From Streptococcus thermophilus (GTDB lineage: Bacteria; Bacillota; Bacilli; Lactobacillales; Streptococcaceae): a DNA stretch of 64,000 nt. Each line of letters begins with the position of its first letter. Positions within the stretch are counted from its first letter, which is position 1. Made by a program: the position numbers and the translations under genes. The stretch is taken from positions 62,001-126,000 of the forward strand of contig NZ_CP038020.1 in NCBI RefSeq assembly GCF_010120595.1, given 5' to 3'. The notes beneath the pieces were generated by a model. The model was not told the DNA's origin and made no database searches. It worked only from the letters and a program-made list of their open reading frames with translations. Of the stretch, positions 9,253 to 17,729 are shown piece by piece.

Positions 9253-10695
9253 ATGAATCTACCAACAGAAGTTCGTTACCGTCCATACACAGATTGGACA
9301 GACGGAGAAAAAACAAAGATTAAAGAGAATGTTGGCAAATCACCTTGGCGTGCAAGCTACCATATTGAACCAGAAACAGGACTTCTAAATGACCCAAACG
9401 GTTTTTCTTACTTTAATGGTAAGTTCCAACTTTTCTATCAAAGTTGGCCATTTGGAGCCACTCATGGTTTGAAACAATGGGTTCATACTGAATCTGAAGA
9501 TTTGGTTCACTTTACAGAAACTGGTGTCAAACTCTTGCCAGATCATGAAAATGACAGCCACGGTGCCTACTCAGGTTCTGCTTATCAAATCGGTGATAAA
9601 CTTTTTATCTTCTATACAGGTAATGTCCGTGATGAAAACTGGATTCGCGATCCACGTCAAATCGGTGCCTGGATGGATAAAAACTACAAAATCAAAAAAA
9701 TCGACAAGGTTCTTATCAAAAAACCTACTGACGTTACTGAGCACTTCCGTGACCCTCAAATCTTCGATTACAAGGGACAATTTTATGCTATCATAGGTGC
9801 TCAAAACCATGATAAACAAGGTTTTATCAAATTTTACAAAGCAGTTGATAATGATGTCGAAAACTGGGTTGAGGTTGGAGACCTCGACTTTGGTGGCACT
9901 GGCTCAGAATACATGATTGAGTGTCCAAATATTGTCTTTGTAGATGGCAAACCTGTTCTTCTCTATTGCCCACAAGGTCTTGATAAAGCTGAACTCGACT
10001 ATAACAATATTTATCCTAATACTTATAAGATTTTCCAAGATTTCGACCCTGAGAAAGCTGCCCTTGTTGGTGGTACACCAATCATCAACTTGGACTACGG
10101 GTTCGAAGCTTATGCTACTCAAGGATTTAACACTCCTGATGGTTGTGCGCTTATTGTTAGCTGGATTGGTCTCCCAGACGTGGACTATCCAACTGACAAA
10201 TACGACTACCAAGGTGCTATGAGCTTGGTTAAAGAATTATCTATCAAAGATGGAAAACTCTACCAATACCCAGTAGAAGCTATTACAAGCATACGTACTA
10301 GACAAGAAGATTTCTCTGAAAAAACGGCAACAACTAACACTTACGAGCTTGAACTTAACTTCCAAGCTAACACTCAAACAGAACTTGTCCTCTTCGCAGA
10401 CCAAGAAGGAAATGGCTTATCACTTACCGTTGATACTGCAAAAGGAAAAGTTATCCTTGACCGTTCTAAAGCTGGCGAACAGTACGCTACAGACTTTGGC
10501 ACAAGTCGTGAATGCACTCTTGATGCCGGACAAGCTGCAACAGCAAACATCTTTGTAGATAACTCAATTGTTGAAATTTTCTTCAACAAAGGTGAGAAAG
10601 TCTTCACTAGCCGCGTCTTCCCAAGTGCTGAACAAACTGGTATCAAAGTAGCATCAGGGAACGTTTCTGGTCACTACTTCGACTTAAAATACTAG
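9253..10695 (+). CDS. scrB: sucrose-6-phosphate hydrolase (GH32)
   Basis: A 480-residue cytoplasmic glycoside hydrolase family 32 enzyme splitting sucrose-6-phosphate into glucose-6-phosphate and fructose. The nucleophile motif HIEPETGLLNDPNGF is near residue 37, the transition-state stabiliser motif FRDPQIF near 165, and the acid/base motif ECPNIV near 223. The C-terminal beta-sandwich ends with the typical VEIFFNKGEKVFTSRVFP. It is divergent from scrA and followed 8 bases later by scrR, so scrBR forms an operon. Confidence 0.96.
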   Translation: MNLPTEVRYRPYTDWTDGEKTKIKENVGKSPWRASYHIEPETGLLNDPNGFSYFNGKFQLFYQSWPFGATHGLKQWVHTESEDLVHFTETGVKLLPDHENDSHGAYSGSAYQIGDKLFIFYTGNVRDENWIRDPRQIGAWMDKNYKIKKIDKVLIKKPTDVTEHFRDPQIFDYKGQFYAIIGAQNHDKQGFIKFYKAVDNDVENWVEVGDLDFGGTGSEYMIECPNIVFVDGKPVLLYCPQGLDKAELDYNNIYPNTYKIFQDFDPEKAALVGGTPIINLDYGFEAYATQGFNTPDGCALIVSWIGLPDVDYPTDKYDYQGAMSLVKELSIKDGKLYQYPVEAITSIRTRQEDFSEKTATTNTYELELNFQANTQTELVLFADQEGNGLSLTVDTAKGKVILDRSKAGEQYATDFGTSRECTLDAGQAATANIFVDNSIVEIFFNKGEKVFTSRVFPSAEQTGIKVASGNVSGHYFDLKY

Positions 10696-10703
10696 GGTGA
10701 TTT

Positions 10704-11669
10704 ATGGTCGCAAAGCTTACTGACGTTGCCGAACTGGCTGGTGTGAGCCCAACCACAGTTTCCCGCGTCATAAACAAAAAGGGCTACCTCTCACAAAAAA
10801 CCATTGACAAAGTACACGCTGCCATGCAGGAGCTGAATTACAAGCCTAATAATTTGGCTCGAGGTCTCAAAGGAAAATCAGCCAAGCTCGTTGGCTTGAT
10901 TTTTCCAAATATTTCCAACATTTTTTACGCTGAGCTTATCGAACGACTTGAGGACGAGCTCTTTAAGCAGGGTTATAAAAGCATCATTTGTAACAGTGAG
11001 CATGATCCCAACAAGGAAAAGGACTATTTGGAAATGCTTTCCGCCAACCAATGTGATGGTATCATCTCGTCTTTTCACAATCTTGGTATAGAAGATTATG
11101 AAAAGGTTGAAGCTCCTATCATTGCCTTCGACCGTAATCTGGCCCCAAAGATTCCTATTATCTCATCTGATAACTTTGAAGGAGGAAAATTAGCCGCAAA
11201 AACCTTGGTCAAGGCCGGTTGTCAGCGTATTGTCATGATTACAGGTAATGATAATTCAGATTCCCCAACTGGACTCCGTCAACTTGGATTTAATTACGAA
11301 TTGAATAAACAGGGTATTGTCTGTCCTGTCCCAAACGATTTATCTATCATGCGACGAGAATTAGAAATCAAATCTATTATTTGTCGTGAAAAGCCGGATG
11401 GTATCTTTGTCTCAGATGATTTAACAGCTATCTTAGTTATAAAAGTAGCTAGACAACTAGAACTTTCCATCCCAAATGACTTAAAAATCATCGGTTACGA
11501 CGGTACTGCCTTTATCCGACACTTCTATCCAGAGCTAGCAACCATCCAACAGCCTTTGGATGAAATTGCTAAACTTTGTGTCGAAATTCTATTGAAGAAA
11601 ATCAAAGGCGAAATAGTCAGTCGTGATTATGTGCTACCAATAAATTTGATTTCTGGTGCCAGTATATAA
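10704..11669 (+). CDS. scrR: sucrose operon repressor, LacI family
   Basis: A 321-residue LacI/GalR-family regulator. The N-terminal helix-turn-helix reads KLTDVAELAGVSPTTVSRVINKKGYLS, with the usual hinge KPNNLARGLKGKSAKLVGLIFP following, then a periplasmic-binding-protein-like sensor domain to the C-terminus (DDLTAILVIKVARQLELSIPNDLKIIGYDG). It probably binds the AAACGTTT palindromes at 9095-9218 and represses scrA and scrB in the absence of sucrose; which sugar acts as inducer is not visible. Its start is 8 bases after scrB. Confidence 0.93.
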   Translation: MVAKLTDVAELAGVSPTTVSRVINKKGYLSQKTIDKVHAAMQELNYKPNNLARGLKGKSAKLVGLIFPNISNIFYAELIERLEDELFKQGYKSIICNSEHDPNKEKDYLEMLSANQCDGIISSFHNLGIEDYEKVEAPIIAFDRNLAPKIPIISSDNFEGGKLAAKTLVKAGCQRIVMITGNDNSDSPTGLRQLGFNYELNKQGIVCPVPNDLSIMRRELEIKSIICREKPDGIFVSDDLTAILVIKVARQLELSIPNDLKIIGYDGTAFIRHFYPELATIQQPLDEIAKLCVEILLKKIKGEIVSRDYVLPINLISGASI

Positions 11670-11672
11670 ATA

Positions 11673-11706
11673 AAAGTCACAAGAAATCTGTACTTGCGAC
11701 TTTTTC
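11673..11706 (+). terminator. terminator of scrBR
   Basis: Stem AAGTC-CAAG / CTTG-GACTT with one bulged pair and a TTTTTC tail, immediately after the scrR stop. Confidence 0.8.
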
Positions 11707-11721
11707 TTGAGCTTAGTTATC

Positions 11722-11756
11722 AAAAAAAGAAGTTGAAACAGCAATCAACTTCTTTT
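11722..11756 (-). terminator. terminator of the efp-asp23-nusB group
   Basis: Perfect 10-bp stem AAGAAGTTGA / TCAACTTCTT followed by Ts on the minus strand, directly after nusB. Confidence 0.85.
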
Positions 11757-11758
11757 TC

Positions 11759-12193
11759 TTATGCTTCGTCTGTCACGAACTGACTAAGAACACCATTAAT
11801 AAACTTAGCAGATGTTTTATCAGAATATTTTTTAGCAATTTCAATAATTTCATTGATAGCCACACGTCCTGGTGTCTCTTCAAAAGACGTGATTTCATAA
11901 AGCCCCAAACGAAGGAGGGTACGGTCTGTCATAATCAAACGTGAGAGACTCCAACCTTCTTTCAATTTTTCTTCAATTTGACTATCCAGTTGAGGCAACT
12001 CTTCACGAACACCTGTTACTATACTAAGTAAAAAAGATGGTAGATCAACTTCTGTTTCTTCATCAATTGGCTTGTCGTAAGTGTAAGCAAAATAGGCTTG
12101 ATCTAAAGCTTCGCCACCAAACTCCAGGGCAAACAGCGTTTGAAAAGCACGCTCACGAAGGTCACGACGTGAATCTTTAAAGATATTAGTCAT
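11759..12193 (-). CDS. nusB: transcription antitermination factor NusB
   Basis: A 144-residue all-helical protein that binds boxA RNA with NusE (S10) and promotes processive transcription of rRNA operons. The family features are the N-terminal [18 protein letters not shown] and the C-terminal [30 protein letters not shown]. Its ATG overlaps the 3' end of the upstream asp23 gene by 8 bases, which suggests translational coupling. The order efp-asp23-nusB is common in streptococci. Confidence 0.95.
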   Translation of the reverse strand: MTNIFKDSRRDLRERAFQTLFALEFGGEALDQAYFAYTYDKPIDEETEVDLPSFLLSIVTGVREELPQLDSQIEEKLKEGWSLSRLIMTDRTLLRLGLYEITSFEETPGRVAINEIIEIAKKYSDKTSAKFINGVLSQFVTDEA

Positions 12194-12575
12194 TCAAAAA
12201 ATCCTCGTTAAACAATTCAGCCAAGTCTGGTTTTTGTGACTTTTCAGTGACAATAGATTCAACGTGAACGTTTACTTCTGAAATTAACACTTCGGCCATA
12301 TCGTAGACAGCTGTTTTAATAGCTTTTTGAATTTCAATTGAAACCGCAGGCACATTAACGCCATACTGAAGGGAAACGTAGATATCAACGTTTACTGTAC
12401 CATCTTCCTCAGTTTGAAGATAAACACCACGTCCCAAGCTTGTTTTGCTGAGACCATCCGTAACGTTTTTGTTTTGAAGGGCGTAAACACCGTCCACTTT
12501 AGTTGCAGCGATACCAGTAATCACCTCAAGAACACGAGGGGCAATTACGATTTCACCGATATTTTCTGTAGTCAT
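12186..12575 (-). CDS. Asp23/Gls24 family envelope stress response protein
   Basis: A 129-residue Asp23-domain protein. The start is placed at the ATG at 12575 because AAAGGAAAT precedes it by a proper distance; a longer frame to 12617 has no ribosome binding site. The domain shows the usual [28 protein letters not shown] start and [31 protein letters not shown] core. In other Gram-positives Asp23 proteins sit at the inner face of the membrane and respond to envelope stress. This copy, next to nusB, corresponds to the small housekeeping YqhY-type version (inference). Confidence 0.9.
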   Translation of the reverse strand: MTTENIGEIVIAPRVLEVITGIAATKVDGVYALQNKNVTDGLSKTSLGRGVYLQTEEDGTVNVDIYVSLQYGVNVPAVSIEIQKAIKTAVYDMAEVLISEVNVHVESIVTEKSQKPDLAELFNEDFLND

Positions 12576-12645
12576 CGCATATTTCCTTTCCGTTAGTTTG
12601 GAAAATAAAGCTTTCAAACCAGTGGTTCGAAAGACTTAGTTAGGC

Positions 12646-13206
12646 TTAGGCACGTGATACGTAAGTACCTTCAGCTGTGTTGATAACCAATTTTTGACCA
12701 GCTTCGATAAAGTCTGGAACGTTAACCACAAGACCAGTTTCAAGTGTTGCAGGTTTACCTGAACCTGTAACTGTTGCACCTTTGATTGATGGTTGTGTTT
12801 CAGTAACTGTCAATTCAACAGTTGTTGGTACTTGCACACCGATAACTTCTGTTCCGTAGAATTGGATTTTTACGTCTGAGTTTTCAAGGATAAATTTCAA
12901 TTCTTCTTGAACGTTGACTACTGGAATTTCATATTGATCATATGTTTCAGTGTTCATGAAGTATGCAGTATCATCCATTTGGTACAAGTATTGTGCTGGT
13001 ACTGTTTCGATGATCGCTTGTTCAAATTTCTCTTCTGGACGGTAGCTGGTGTCAAAAGTTGAACCTGAGCGAACATCACGCAATTTCATACGCATGATTG
13101 TGTTACCTTTACCAGGTTTGTGGTGACTAGCTTCAAGAACTTTGAGCAATTTGCCATCATTTGTTACGAAAGTCATACCCGCACGGAGTTTACTTGCTTC
13201 AATCAT
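12646..13206 (-). CDS. efp: translation elongation factor P
   Basis: A 186-residue three-domain EF-P that relieves ribosome stalling at polyproline stretches. The N-terminal KOW-like domain contains the loop HHKPGKGNT, where the modifiable basic residue is Lys, around residue 32. The central and C-terminal OB domains end with the signature [24 protein letters not shown]. No EpmA/EpmB-type modification genes are next to it. It begins the efp-asp23-nusB group. Confidence 0.96.
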
Positions 13207-13318
13207 TATTAAATACCTCTTTGTAAAAATTATTATCAGTTTATTTTACCATAAATGACAGCATGGCTCAAATATTTTATAGAATCAAACCTAAACCCTA
13301 GGATTTTCCAAGGAGAAT

Positions 13319-13774
13319 CTAGTCATCCATCCCCAAGTGTACCTCTGGAACATCATGTTGCACATAAGAGACTCCCTTTTGTTCCATCAACTCAATCGCA
13401 AAGGCGTGGGGGCGATAATTAGCCTTATAAGTAATCTTAACAACGCCAGCCTGAAGGAGAGCTTTAGTGCAGTTAATACAAGGGAAATGGGTCACATAGA
13501 TTTCTGTATTTTTAGTAGAAATCCCCTCTTTGGCACACTGGATAAGAGCGTTCATCTCCGCATGGACCGTACGAATACAATGACCATCTTCCATGTAGTG
13601 ACCTACCTCATTACAGTTATCTGTCTCAGAGACTCCACCGTTATAACCTGTAGCAATAATACGCTTGTCCTTGACCAAAACAGCACCAACAAAAGCACGA
13701 TCACAGGTAGAACGCTTAGAAATCAGCTCTGCATTAGCCATAAAATAGTCTTGCCAAGATAGACGGTTTGTCAT
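13319..13774 (-). CDS. comEB: dCMP deaminase / ComE operon protein 2 family
   Basis: A 151-residue zinc-dependent deoxycytidylate deaminase supplying dUMP for thymidylate synthesis. The catalytic motif TVHAEMNAL and the zinc-binding pair PCINCTKAL are intact; an additional [14 protein letters not shown] near the start is typical of the family. The start at 13774 ([11 protein letters not shown]) follows GGAGGA by 8 bases and is preferred to an upstream TTG. It lies 4 bases after the start-distal end of the pepP-like gene. Confidence 0.9.
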   Translation of the reverse strand: MTNRLSWQDYFMANAELISKRSTCDRAFVGAVLVKDKRIIATGYNGGVSETDNCNEVGHYMEDGHCIRTVHAEMNALIQCAKEGISTKNTEIYVTHFPCINCTKALLQAGVVKITYKANYRPHAFAIELMEQKGVSYVQHDVPEVHLGMDD

Positions 13775-13792
13775 AAAGTATTCCTCCAAATC

Positions 13793-14854
13793 TTAGAGCA
13801 CAATCAATTCCTTAGGTGCAAGCGTAATCACTTCGCAACCATTCTCAGTAATAATGATATCATCTTCAATACGAACACCGTATTTGTCAGCCAAATAAAT
13901 ACCTGGTTCATCCGTCAAGACCATACCAGCTTCGATAGTCTCATCAGAATTACCGAAGTAAGGAATCTCGTGAATGTCAAGACCGATACCATGTCCGATA
14001 CCATGTGTAAAGTAATCACCATAACCCGCTTCAACAATAACATTACGCGCAACCTTATCATAATCACGACGCGTCATGCCAGCTTTAGTCGCATCAATCA
14101 AAGCTCGATTTGAACGTAAGACGATATCATAAATTTCACGCTCCTCGTCAGTCGTTTCACCAATATGGATAGTACGAGTCATATCACTAACATAATGATT
14201 GTAGTAACAACCAAAGTCCATAGTCAAAGTTTCTCCTGACTGGATGACCTTGTCTGAAGCAACACCGTGAGGCATAGCTGAACGGTAACCTGAAGCAATG
14301 ATAGACTCAAAGGAAATACCTGAAGCTCCATATTCACGCATACGGAAATCTAGGAAGTTAGCCACTTGTAGTTCTGTTGTTTGACCTGGTTTGATAAAAT
14401 CAAGAACATCTGTAAAGGCACGATCTGAGATAGAACAAGCCTTACGGATAGTTGCCAATTCTTTCTCATCCTTAATCATACGCAACTCTTCCATGAAGTT
14501 GGTTTGCGGTGACAAGGTATAGCCTTCAAAAATCGCTTGAAGAGCTTGATAATAAGCGAATGACACCTGATTGTCAAAGCCTATTGTCTCAAGTTTATCT
14601 ACCTCGACAAATTTAACGATATCTTTTAGTGGATCCTTACTTTCGATAATATCAAAGCCGTGTACAGATTGTTTGGCAATAAGCATATAACGTGAATCAG
14701 TTAAAAAGAGACGACGATTTTTCGTAATGAAAACAGTCGCATTTGTCCCCCAGAAATCCGTCAAATAGTAAATATTATTTTGTCCTGTCACCAACAAGGC
14801 ATCTAGGCCTGATTGGACAAGTTTAGCATCAAATCGCTCAAGTCTACGTTGCAT
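13793..14854 (-). CDS. pepP: Xaa-Pro aminopeptidase / prolidase (M24 family)
   Basis: A 353-residue creatinase-type metallopeptidase that removes residues next to proline from peptides. The N-terminal creatinase-like domain (residues 1-125) precedes the pita-bread fold. The five metal ligands are recognisable in TMDFGCYYNHYVSDMTRT (two Asp), GHGIGLDIHE (His), LTDEPGIYL (Glu) and RIEDDIIIT (Glu). Whether it is an aminopeptidase (PepP) or a dipeptidase (PepQ) cannot be settled by eye; the length favours neither. Confidence 0.88.
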   Translation of the reverse strand: MQRRLERFDAKLVQSGLDALLVTGQNNIYYLTDFWGTNATVFITKNRRLFLTDSRYMLIAKQSVHGFDIIESKDPLKDIVKFVEVDKLETIGFDNQVSFAYYQALQAIFEGYTLSPQTNFMEELRMIKDEKELATIRKACSISDRAFTDVLDFIKPGQTTELQVANFLDFRMREYGASGISFESIIASGYRSAMPHGVASDKVIQSGETLTMDFGCYYNHYVSDMTRTIHIGETTDEEREIYDIVLRSNRALIDATKAGMTRRDYDKVARNVIVEAGYGDYFTHGIGHGIGLDIHEIPYFGNSDETIEAGMVLTDEPGIYLADKYGVRIEDDIIITENGCEVITLAPKELIVL

Positions 14855-14952
14855 TTGAATGACCCCTTTGTATTTTAGGTTAATTATATCAAATTTTCAG
14901 ATTTTAAAGAACGAAGTTGATGCTTTGGCGTATTTTTTTTGATGGCATTAAT

Positions 14953-14977
14953 AAAAAGCCAGATGAAACTCTGACTT
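14953..14977 (-). terminator. terminator after the decayed ABC transporter genes
   Basis: Stem GTCAGA / TCTGGC (one G-U pair) followed by TTTTT on the minus strand. Confidence 0.7.
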
Positions 14978-14985
14978 TATAAGTA

Positions 14986-15713
14986 CTATACATAGGCTCG
15001 CTTTTCGTAAATGGCTGGCGTCAAAAGGAGCAAAAATAGGGTTCAAGCAAACAAAACAAAGGCATCACGAAGACTAAAGAACTGTTGACCACTAGTAAAG
15101 ACCGCTCGCATAAAACTCAACGGAACGTAAGTCATTAGCTTAGTCATAGTATCTCCTAAACTAGCCAAATAGAGTGTAAAGAAGGTCATTCCTGTTACCC
15201 CAAAATAGACTGTTACAAAAGCTGTTAAGGTATTCTTTAAAAGTAAGATAATCAAAGTTGAAACCATATAAACAAAAGTCCCATAAGCTAGAAAATAAAC
15301 ATAGATTTGTCTGACATAAACCCACAAAGGAAAATCGACATGCTGCACATAGTACTTGTAAAAAATCAACTCTAAAACCAAGATAGTAGCTGCAAATATA
15401 GATAAAATAAGGAAGCTCAGAAGCTTTCGGAGAATCACTTCCCGACCAGATAAGTCACTCACCCGAATCATATTAATCGTTCAATTCTGAAATTCTCTTC
15501 CCAAACTGGATAAAGCTAAGTAAGCAAAGACAATATCCACCACACCATGATAGAATAGCTAGCTAAAATCGCAGATAGTCCAAGATAAGATCCCTTGTAA
15601 CCATCACATAAGATAACAATCGCACCAATCAGCCCTAGCAATACAAGACAAATAAAGGCACTCTTTGTCACACATTCTTGCTTTAAAAATACCGTTTTCA
15701 ATCTAGTCGCCAT
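14986..15713 (-). pseudogene. ABC-2 type permease, broken by frameshift and nonsense codon
   Basis: The ATG at 15713 (MATRLKTVFLKQE) begins a membrane protein with two hydrophobic segments; the frame then closes with TAG near 15516. Homologous-looking permease sequence resumes at 15471 in another frame (LSGREVILRKLLSFLILSIFAATILVLELIFY) with about four more membrane segments. That piece stops at TGA 15043-15045 and continues in frame through TLFLLLLTPAIYEKRAYV to 14986, so TGA probably replaces a Trp codon. It is the membrane partner of the ATPase remnant upstream, and was probably an immunity or export transporter for the adjacent bacteriocin locus. Confidence 0.75.
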
Positions 15714-16512
15714 AAAAAAGTACCTCACTCAATCCCGCTTTTTCATATGTGAAAAGAATTTCCCCTTGTCCCAAAACCTGTTTGATCTTTTCTATTCCTT
15801 TAACCAGAATATCATTCTTTTGACGTTCAAAAGCAAGGTCATTTAGTTTTAGTAGGGTCATCAAAGATTTCATGCTTAAATCCTCAGTGTAAATTTTATA
15901 TTTGGCATTCGCATCATCATCCAAACAAATCAATTTGTGATTCTTTAACAAATATTTTTTTGTACAAACCTGTTAAAGATTTGATAAGATGTGACTGGAA
16001 ATAATAAAAGTTAGACCATGATTTTTAGCTATCCTTTCAATCAAGATTAAAAGACTATTGATACCATTGGCATCCAAGCTAGGTAGGCTCATCAAGAAGA
16101 ATAAATTCATCTGATGCAATTAAAGCAATAAACAAACCTACACGTTGCTTCATACCCAAGGACAACTTGGAAGCCTTGCGTTTGAGATAGGTTGCTACCT
16201 CTAAATCTTCTTTATCGCAATCAATCGATGAATAATCTTTATGATAAAGTCTGCAATAAAACTTAAGGTTAGCCTCAAACGTCATGTTGGGATATAGAGC
16301 TGGAGCTTCAATCAAGACACCCACAGTTTTAGTATTTAAGTCAATAGTTCCATTAGGTCTCTCTAAGATACCCGAAATTAATTTCATTAAGGTCGTCTTT
16401 CCTGCACCATTATTGCCAATCAGACCAGCAATATTCCCCTTTTTCAAGGTTAGAGAGATATTATCCAAGACAGGTTGCTTTCCAAAATTGTAGTTTACCC
16501 CTCTACCTCTAG
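15703..16512 (-). pseudogene. ABC transporter ATPase of BcrA/lantibiotic-immunity type, broken
   Basis: The N-terminal half (16079-16468) keeps Walker A GNNGAGKTT, the signature LSLGMKQR and Walker B FILLDEPT. Right after DEPT two bases are missing, so the frame shifts; the H-loop region (LTFIISSHILSNL) is then found in another frame and ends at TAA near 15970. The C-terminal part (15703-15951) continues as an open frame and overlaps the permease start by 11 bases. The 5' end also lacks a clean start. Several independent lesions show it is dead rather than mis-sequenced. Confidence 0.8.
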
Positions 16513-16570
16513 TACTGTGATGTATTTCCTTTCTTTGCTTAATTATATTTTAAATATAAATCTTTAACAT

Positions 16571-16592
16571 CCAAGTGAACTATTCACTTGGA
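16571..16592 (-). terminator. hairpin downstream of bacteriocin peptide 3
   Basis: Perfect 9-bp stem CCAAGTGAA / TTCACTTGG with a 3-base loop. There is no long T run on either side, so it may be an RNA-stabilising or operator-like palindrome instead of a classical terminator. Confidence 0.45.
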
Positions 16593-16655
16593 CGATGAAA
16601 ACTTATAACAATTCTTCTTCATTAATTCTCATAAACATAAATATTTTCCAATATG

Positions 16656-16808
16656 CTATCTTATTTTTCTTAGTTTTAGAATCTCAACCGCAATATAACT
16701 TACCGGCCCTACTCCATAGCCAATATCATATGGTACATTTCCTCCAACAATTTCAGAAAGCTTATCAATAGACAAACCATCAAATTTATTTATTGTCATT
16801 ACATCCAT
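16656..16808 (-). CDS. double-glycine leader bacteriocin-like peptide (third in the group)
   Basis: A 50-residue precursor too short for ordinary gene calling. The leader MDVMTINKFDGLSIDKLSEIVGG ends in the double glycine typical of class II bacteriocins and pheromones cut by PCAT/ComA/BlpA-type exporters. The 27-residue core begins NVPYDIGYGVGPVSYIAV and has a basic tail (KLRKIR). The GxGxG spacing recalls two-peptide bacteriocins. GGAG lies 7-8 bases before the ATG. It follows the second peptide by 12 bases. No processing exporter is present in the window. Confidence 0.75.
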   Translation of the reverse strand: MDVMTINKFDGLSIDKLSEIVGGNVPYDIGYGVGPVSYIAVEILKLRKIR

Positions 16809-16820
16809 ATAAAATTCTCC

Positions 16821-16970
16821 TTAACCTCTAAATCCATCTACAAATCCATGGCCAAAATCATAGAAAGTGTGCCTAACAACCCCAATTCCATATCCTACAG
16901 ATGAGTAGACACTTCCTCCAAACACTGTTTCTAAATCTTTAACATCAACTTTTTGAAATTTATTCTTCAC
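16821..16970 (-). CDS. double-glycine leader bacteriocin-like peptide (second in the group)
   Basis: A 49-residue precursor with a GTG start preceded by AGGAGA. The leader MKNKFQKVDVKDLETVFGG ends in GG; the 30-residue core SVYSSVGYGIGVVRHTFYDF continues with a Gly-rich segment (GHGFVDGFRG). The GYGIG and GHGFVDG spacings resemble the GxxxG helix-contact motifs of class IIb two-peptide bacteriocins, so this and the next peptide may act as a pair (inference). Confidence 0.75.
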   Translation of the reverse strand: MKNKFQKVDVKDLETVFGGSVYSSVGYGIGVVRHTFYDFGHGFVDGFRG

Positions 16971-16998
16971 ATTCTCTCCTGTCTTTAATTAACAATAA

Positions 16999-17133
16999 CT
17001 ACCACGCTTGACGAAAACTTTTTACAAATTCATTAATAACGTACTTGCCATATTTTACCGAATTGAAACCACCAGTAATTTGCTCCAAGTCGGCATCGGA
17101 TAACACCTTAAATAATTGTTTTTCCTCTAATAT
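16999..17133 (-). CDS. double-glycine leader bacteriocin-like peptide (first in the group), unusual ATA start
   Basis: The frame encodes (M)LEEKQLFKVLSDADLEQITGG as leader and a 22-residue basic core FNSVKYGKYVINEFVKSFRQ plus AW. A perfect AAAGGAG lies 7 bases before an ATA codon at 17131-17133, exactly where a start codon should be, so either ATA is used or an ATG has mutated. The frame is also open from an ATG at 17178, 15 codons upstream, behind AGGGGGTG, which would give a 59-residue precursor with an oversized leader. The core is amphipathic-looking and cationic. Confidence 0.6.
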   Translation of the reverse strand: MLEEKQLFKVLSDADLEQITGGFNSVKYGKYVINEFVKSFRQAW

Positions 17134-17214
17134 TGCAAGACTCCTTTCTAAGTTAAACCATAAAGTTAGCTCTCTCATAAAGACTCTTACACCCCCTGTT
17201 CAAGCTATGAATCC

Positions 17215-17259
17215 ATTATAAAAGCTGAATAAAATAAAAAATAGTGACGTAAATGTCAC
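17215..17259 (-). promoter_or_regulatory. ComR-box-like promoter for the bacteriocin peptides
   Basis: On the minus strand a GTGAC-N6-GTCAC palindrome (17244-17259) is followed by a T-rich stretch and TATAAT (17215-17220), with 23 bases between palindrome and -10 and no -35 box. This is the layout described for ComR-activated promoters in the salivarius group, where ComR bound to the XIP pheromone activates competence and bacteriocin genes. The same geometry recurs at 17685-17729. Confidence 0.75.
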
Positions 17260-17282
17260 CCTGCACAAGAAAAAATGAAAAC

Positions 17283-17311
17283 AAAAAAAGACTGAGTTAG
17301 TAAGCTCAGCC
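17283..17311 (-). terminator. terminator of the immunity-like gene
   Basis: Stem GGCTGAG / CTCAGTC (one G-U) followed by TTTTTTT on the minus strand, between the immunity-like pseudogene and the bacteriocin promoter. Confidence 0.8.
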
Positions 17312-17325
17312 TAAAGCTAGTAAAA

Positions 17326-17540
17326 TCATCTTTCCTCCTTACTAGCTAGTCTAAGTGCAAACAAAGAGACAGCCAATGAAAGTGTTGCCCAGACAAGGCT
17401 ATGGTCAATAAAAGCGATGTCTTCTGTAAAACTTAAAGTGTAGCATTCATCACTACAATAAATAGCCATACAATCACAATAACAAGGGTCAACCCATTAA
17501 TAAGATTTACTCTTTGTTTATCCATATTTTTCTTCTCCAT
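17326..17540 (-). pseudogene. two-helix bacteriocin immunity-like membrane protein, frameshifted
   Basis: The ATG at 17540 follows AAAGGA by 7 bases. The frame encodes 35 residues with one membrane helix (LTLVIVIVWLFIVVMNATL) and stops at 17433. In the -1 frame the sequence continues without a break as LSFTEDIAFIDHSLVWATL and a second helix ending LRLASKEER at 17326. Joined, they give a protein of about 70 residues with two membrane segments, the size and form of small Blp/Pnc-type immunity proteins. A ComR-box promoter drives it. Either it is a recent frameshift or the two parts are made separately; the second part lacks its own ribosome binding site. Confidence 0.65.
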
Positions 17541-17684
17541 ATCTGGTCCTTTCAAAGGTGTCATTCTAATCCCTGATAACTCTAAAAATAGCTGTTCTTG
17601 AGTAATCTTTTAGATGAGATTTGAAGCCAAAAAAATACAGCTACTCTCTTATTTTTAGCAGCTAATTTTACAGAGCTTGACTTT

Positions 17685-17729
17685 ATTATAGAATCTCCCT
17701 TATCAAAAAAATAGTGACATAGATGTCAC
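17685..17729 (-). promoter_or_regulatory. second ComR-box-like promoter
   Basis: GTGACAT-AG-ATGTCAC (17714-17729) followed by a T-rich stretch and TATAAT (17685-17690), again with 23 bases between palindrome and -10. It points at the immunity-like pseudogene. The palindrome overlaps the last codons of the 90-residue gene upstream. Confidence 0.75.
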
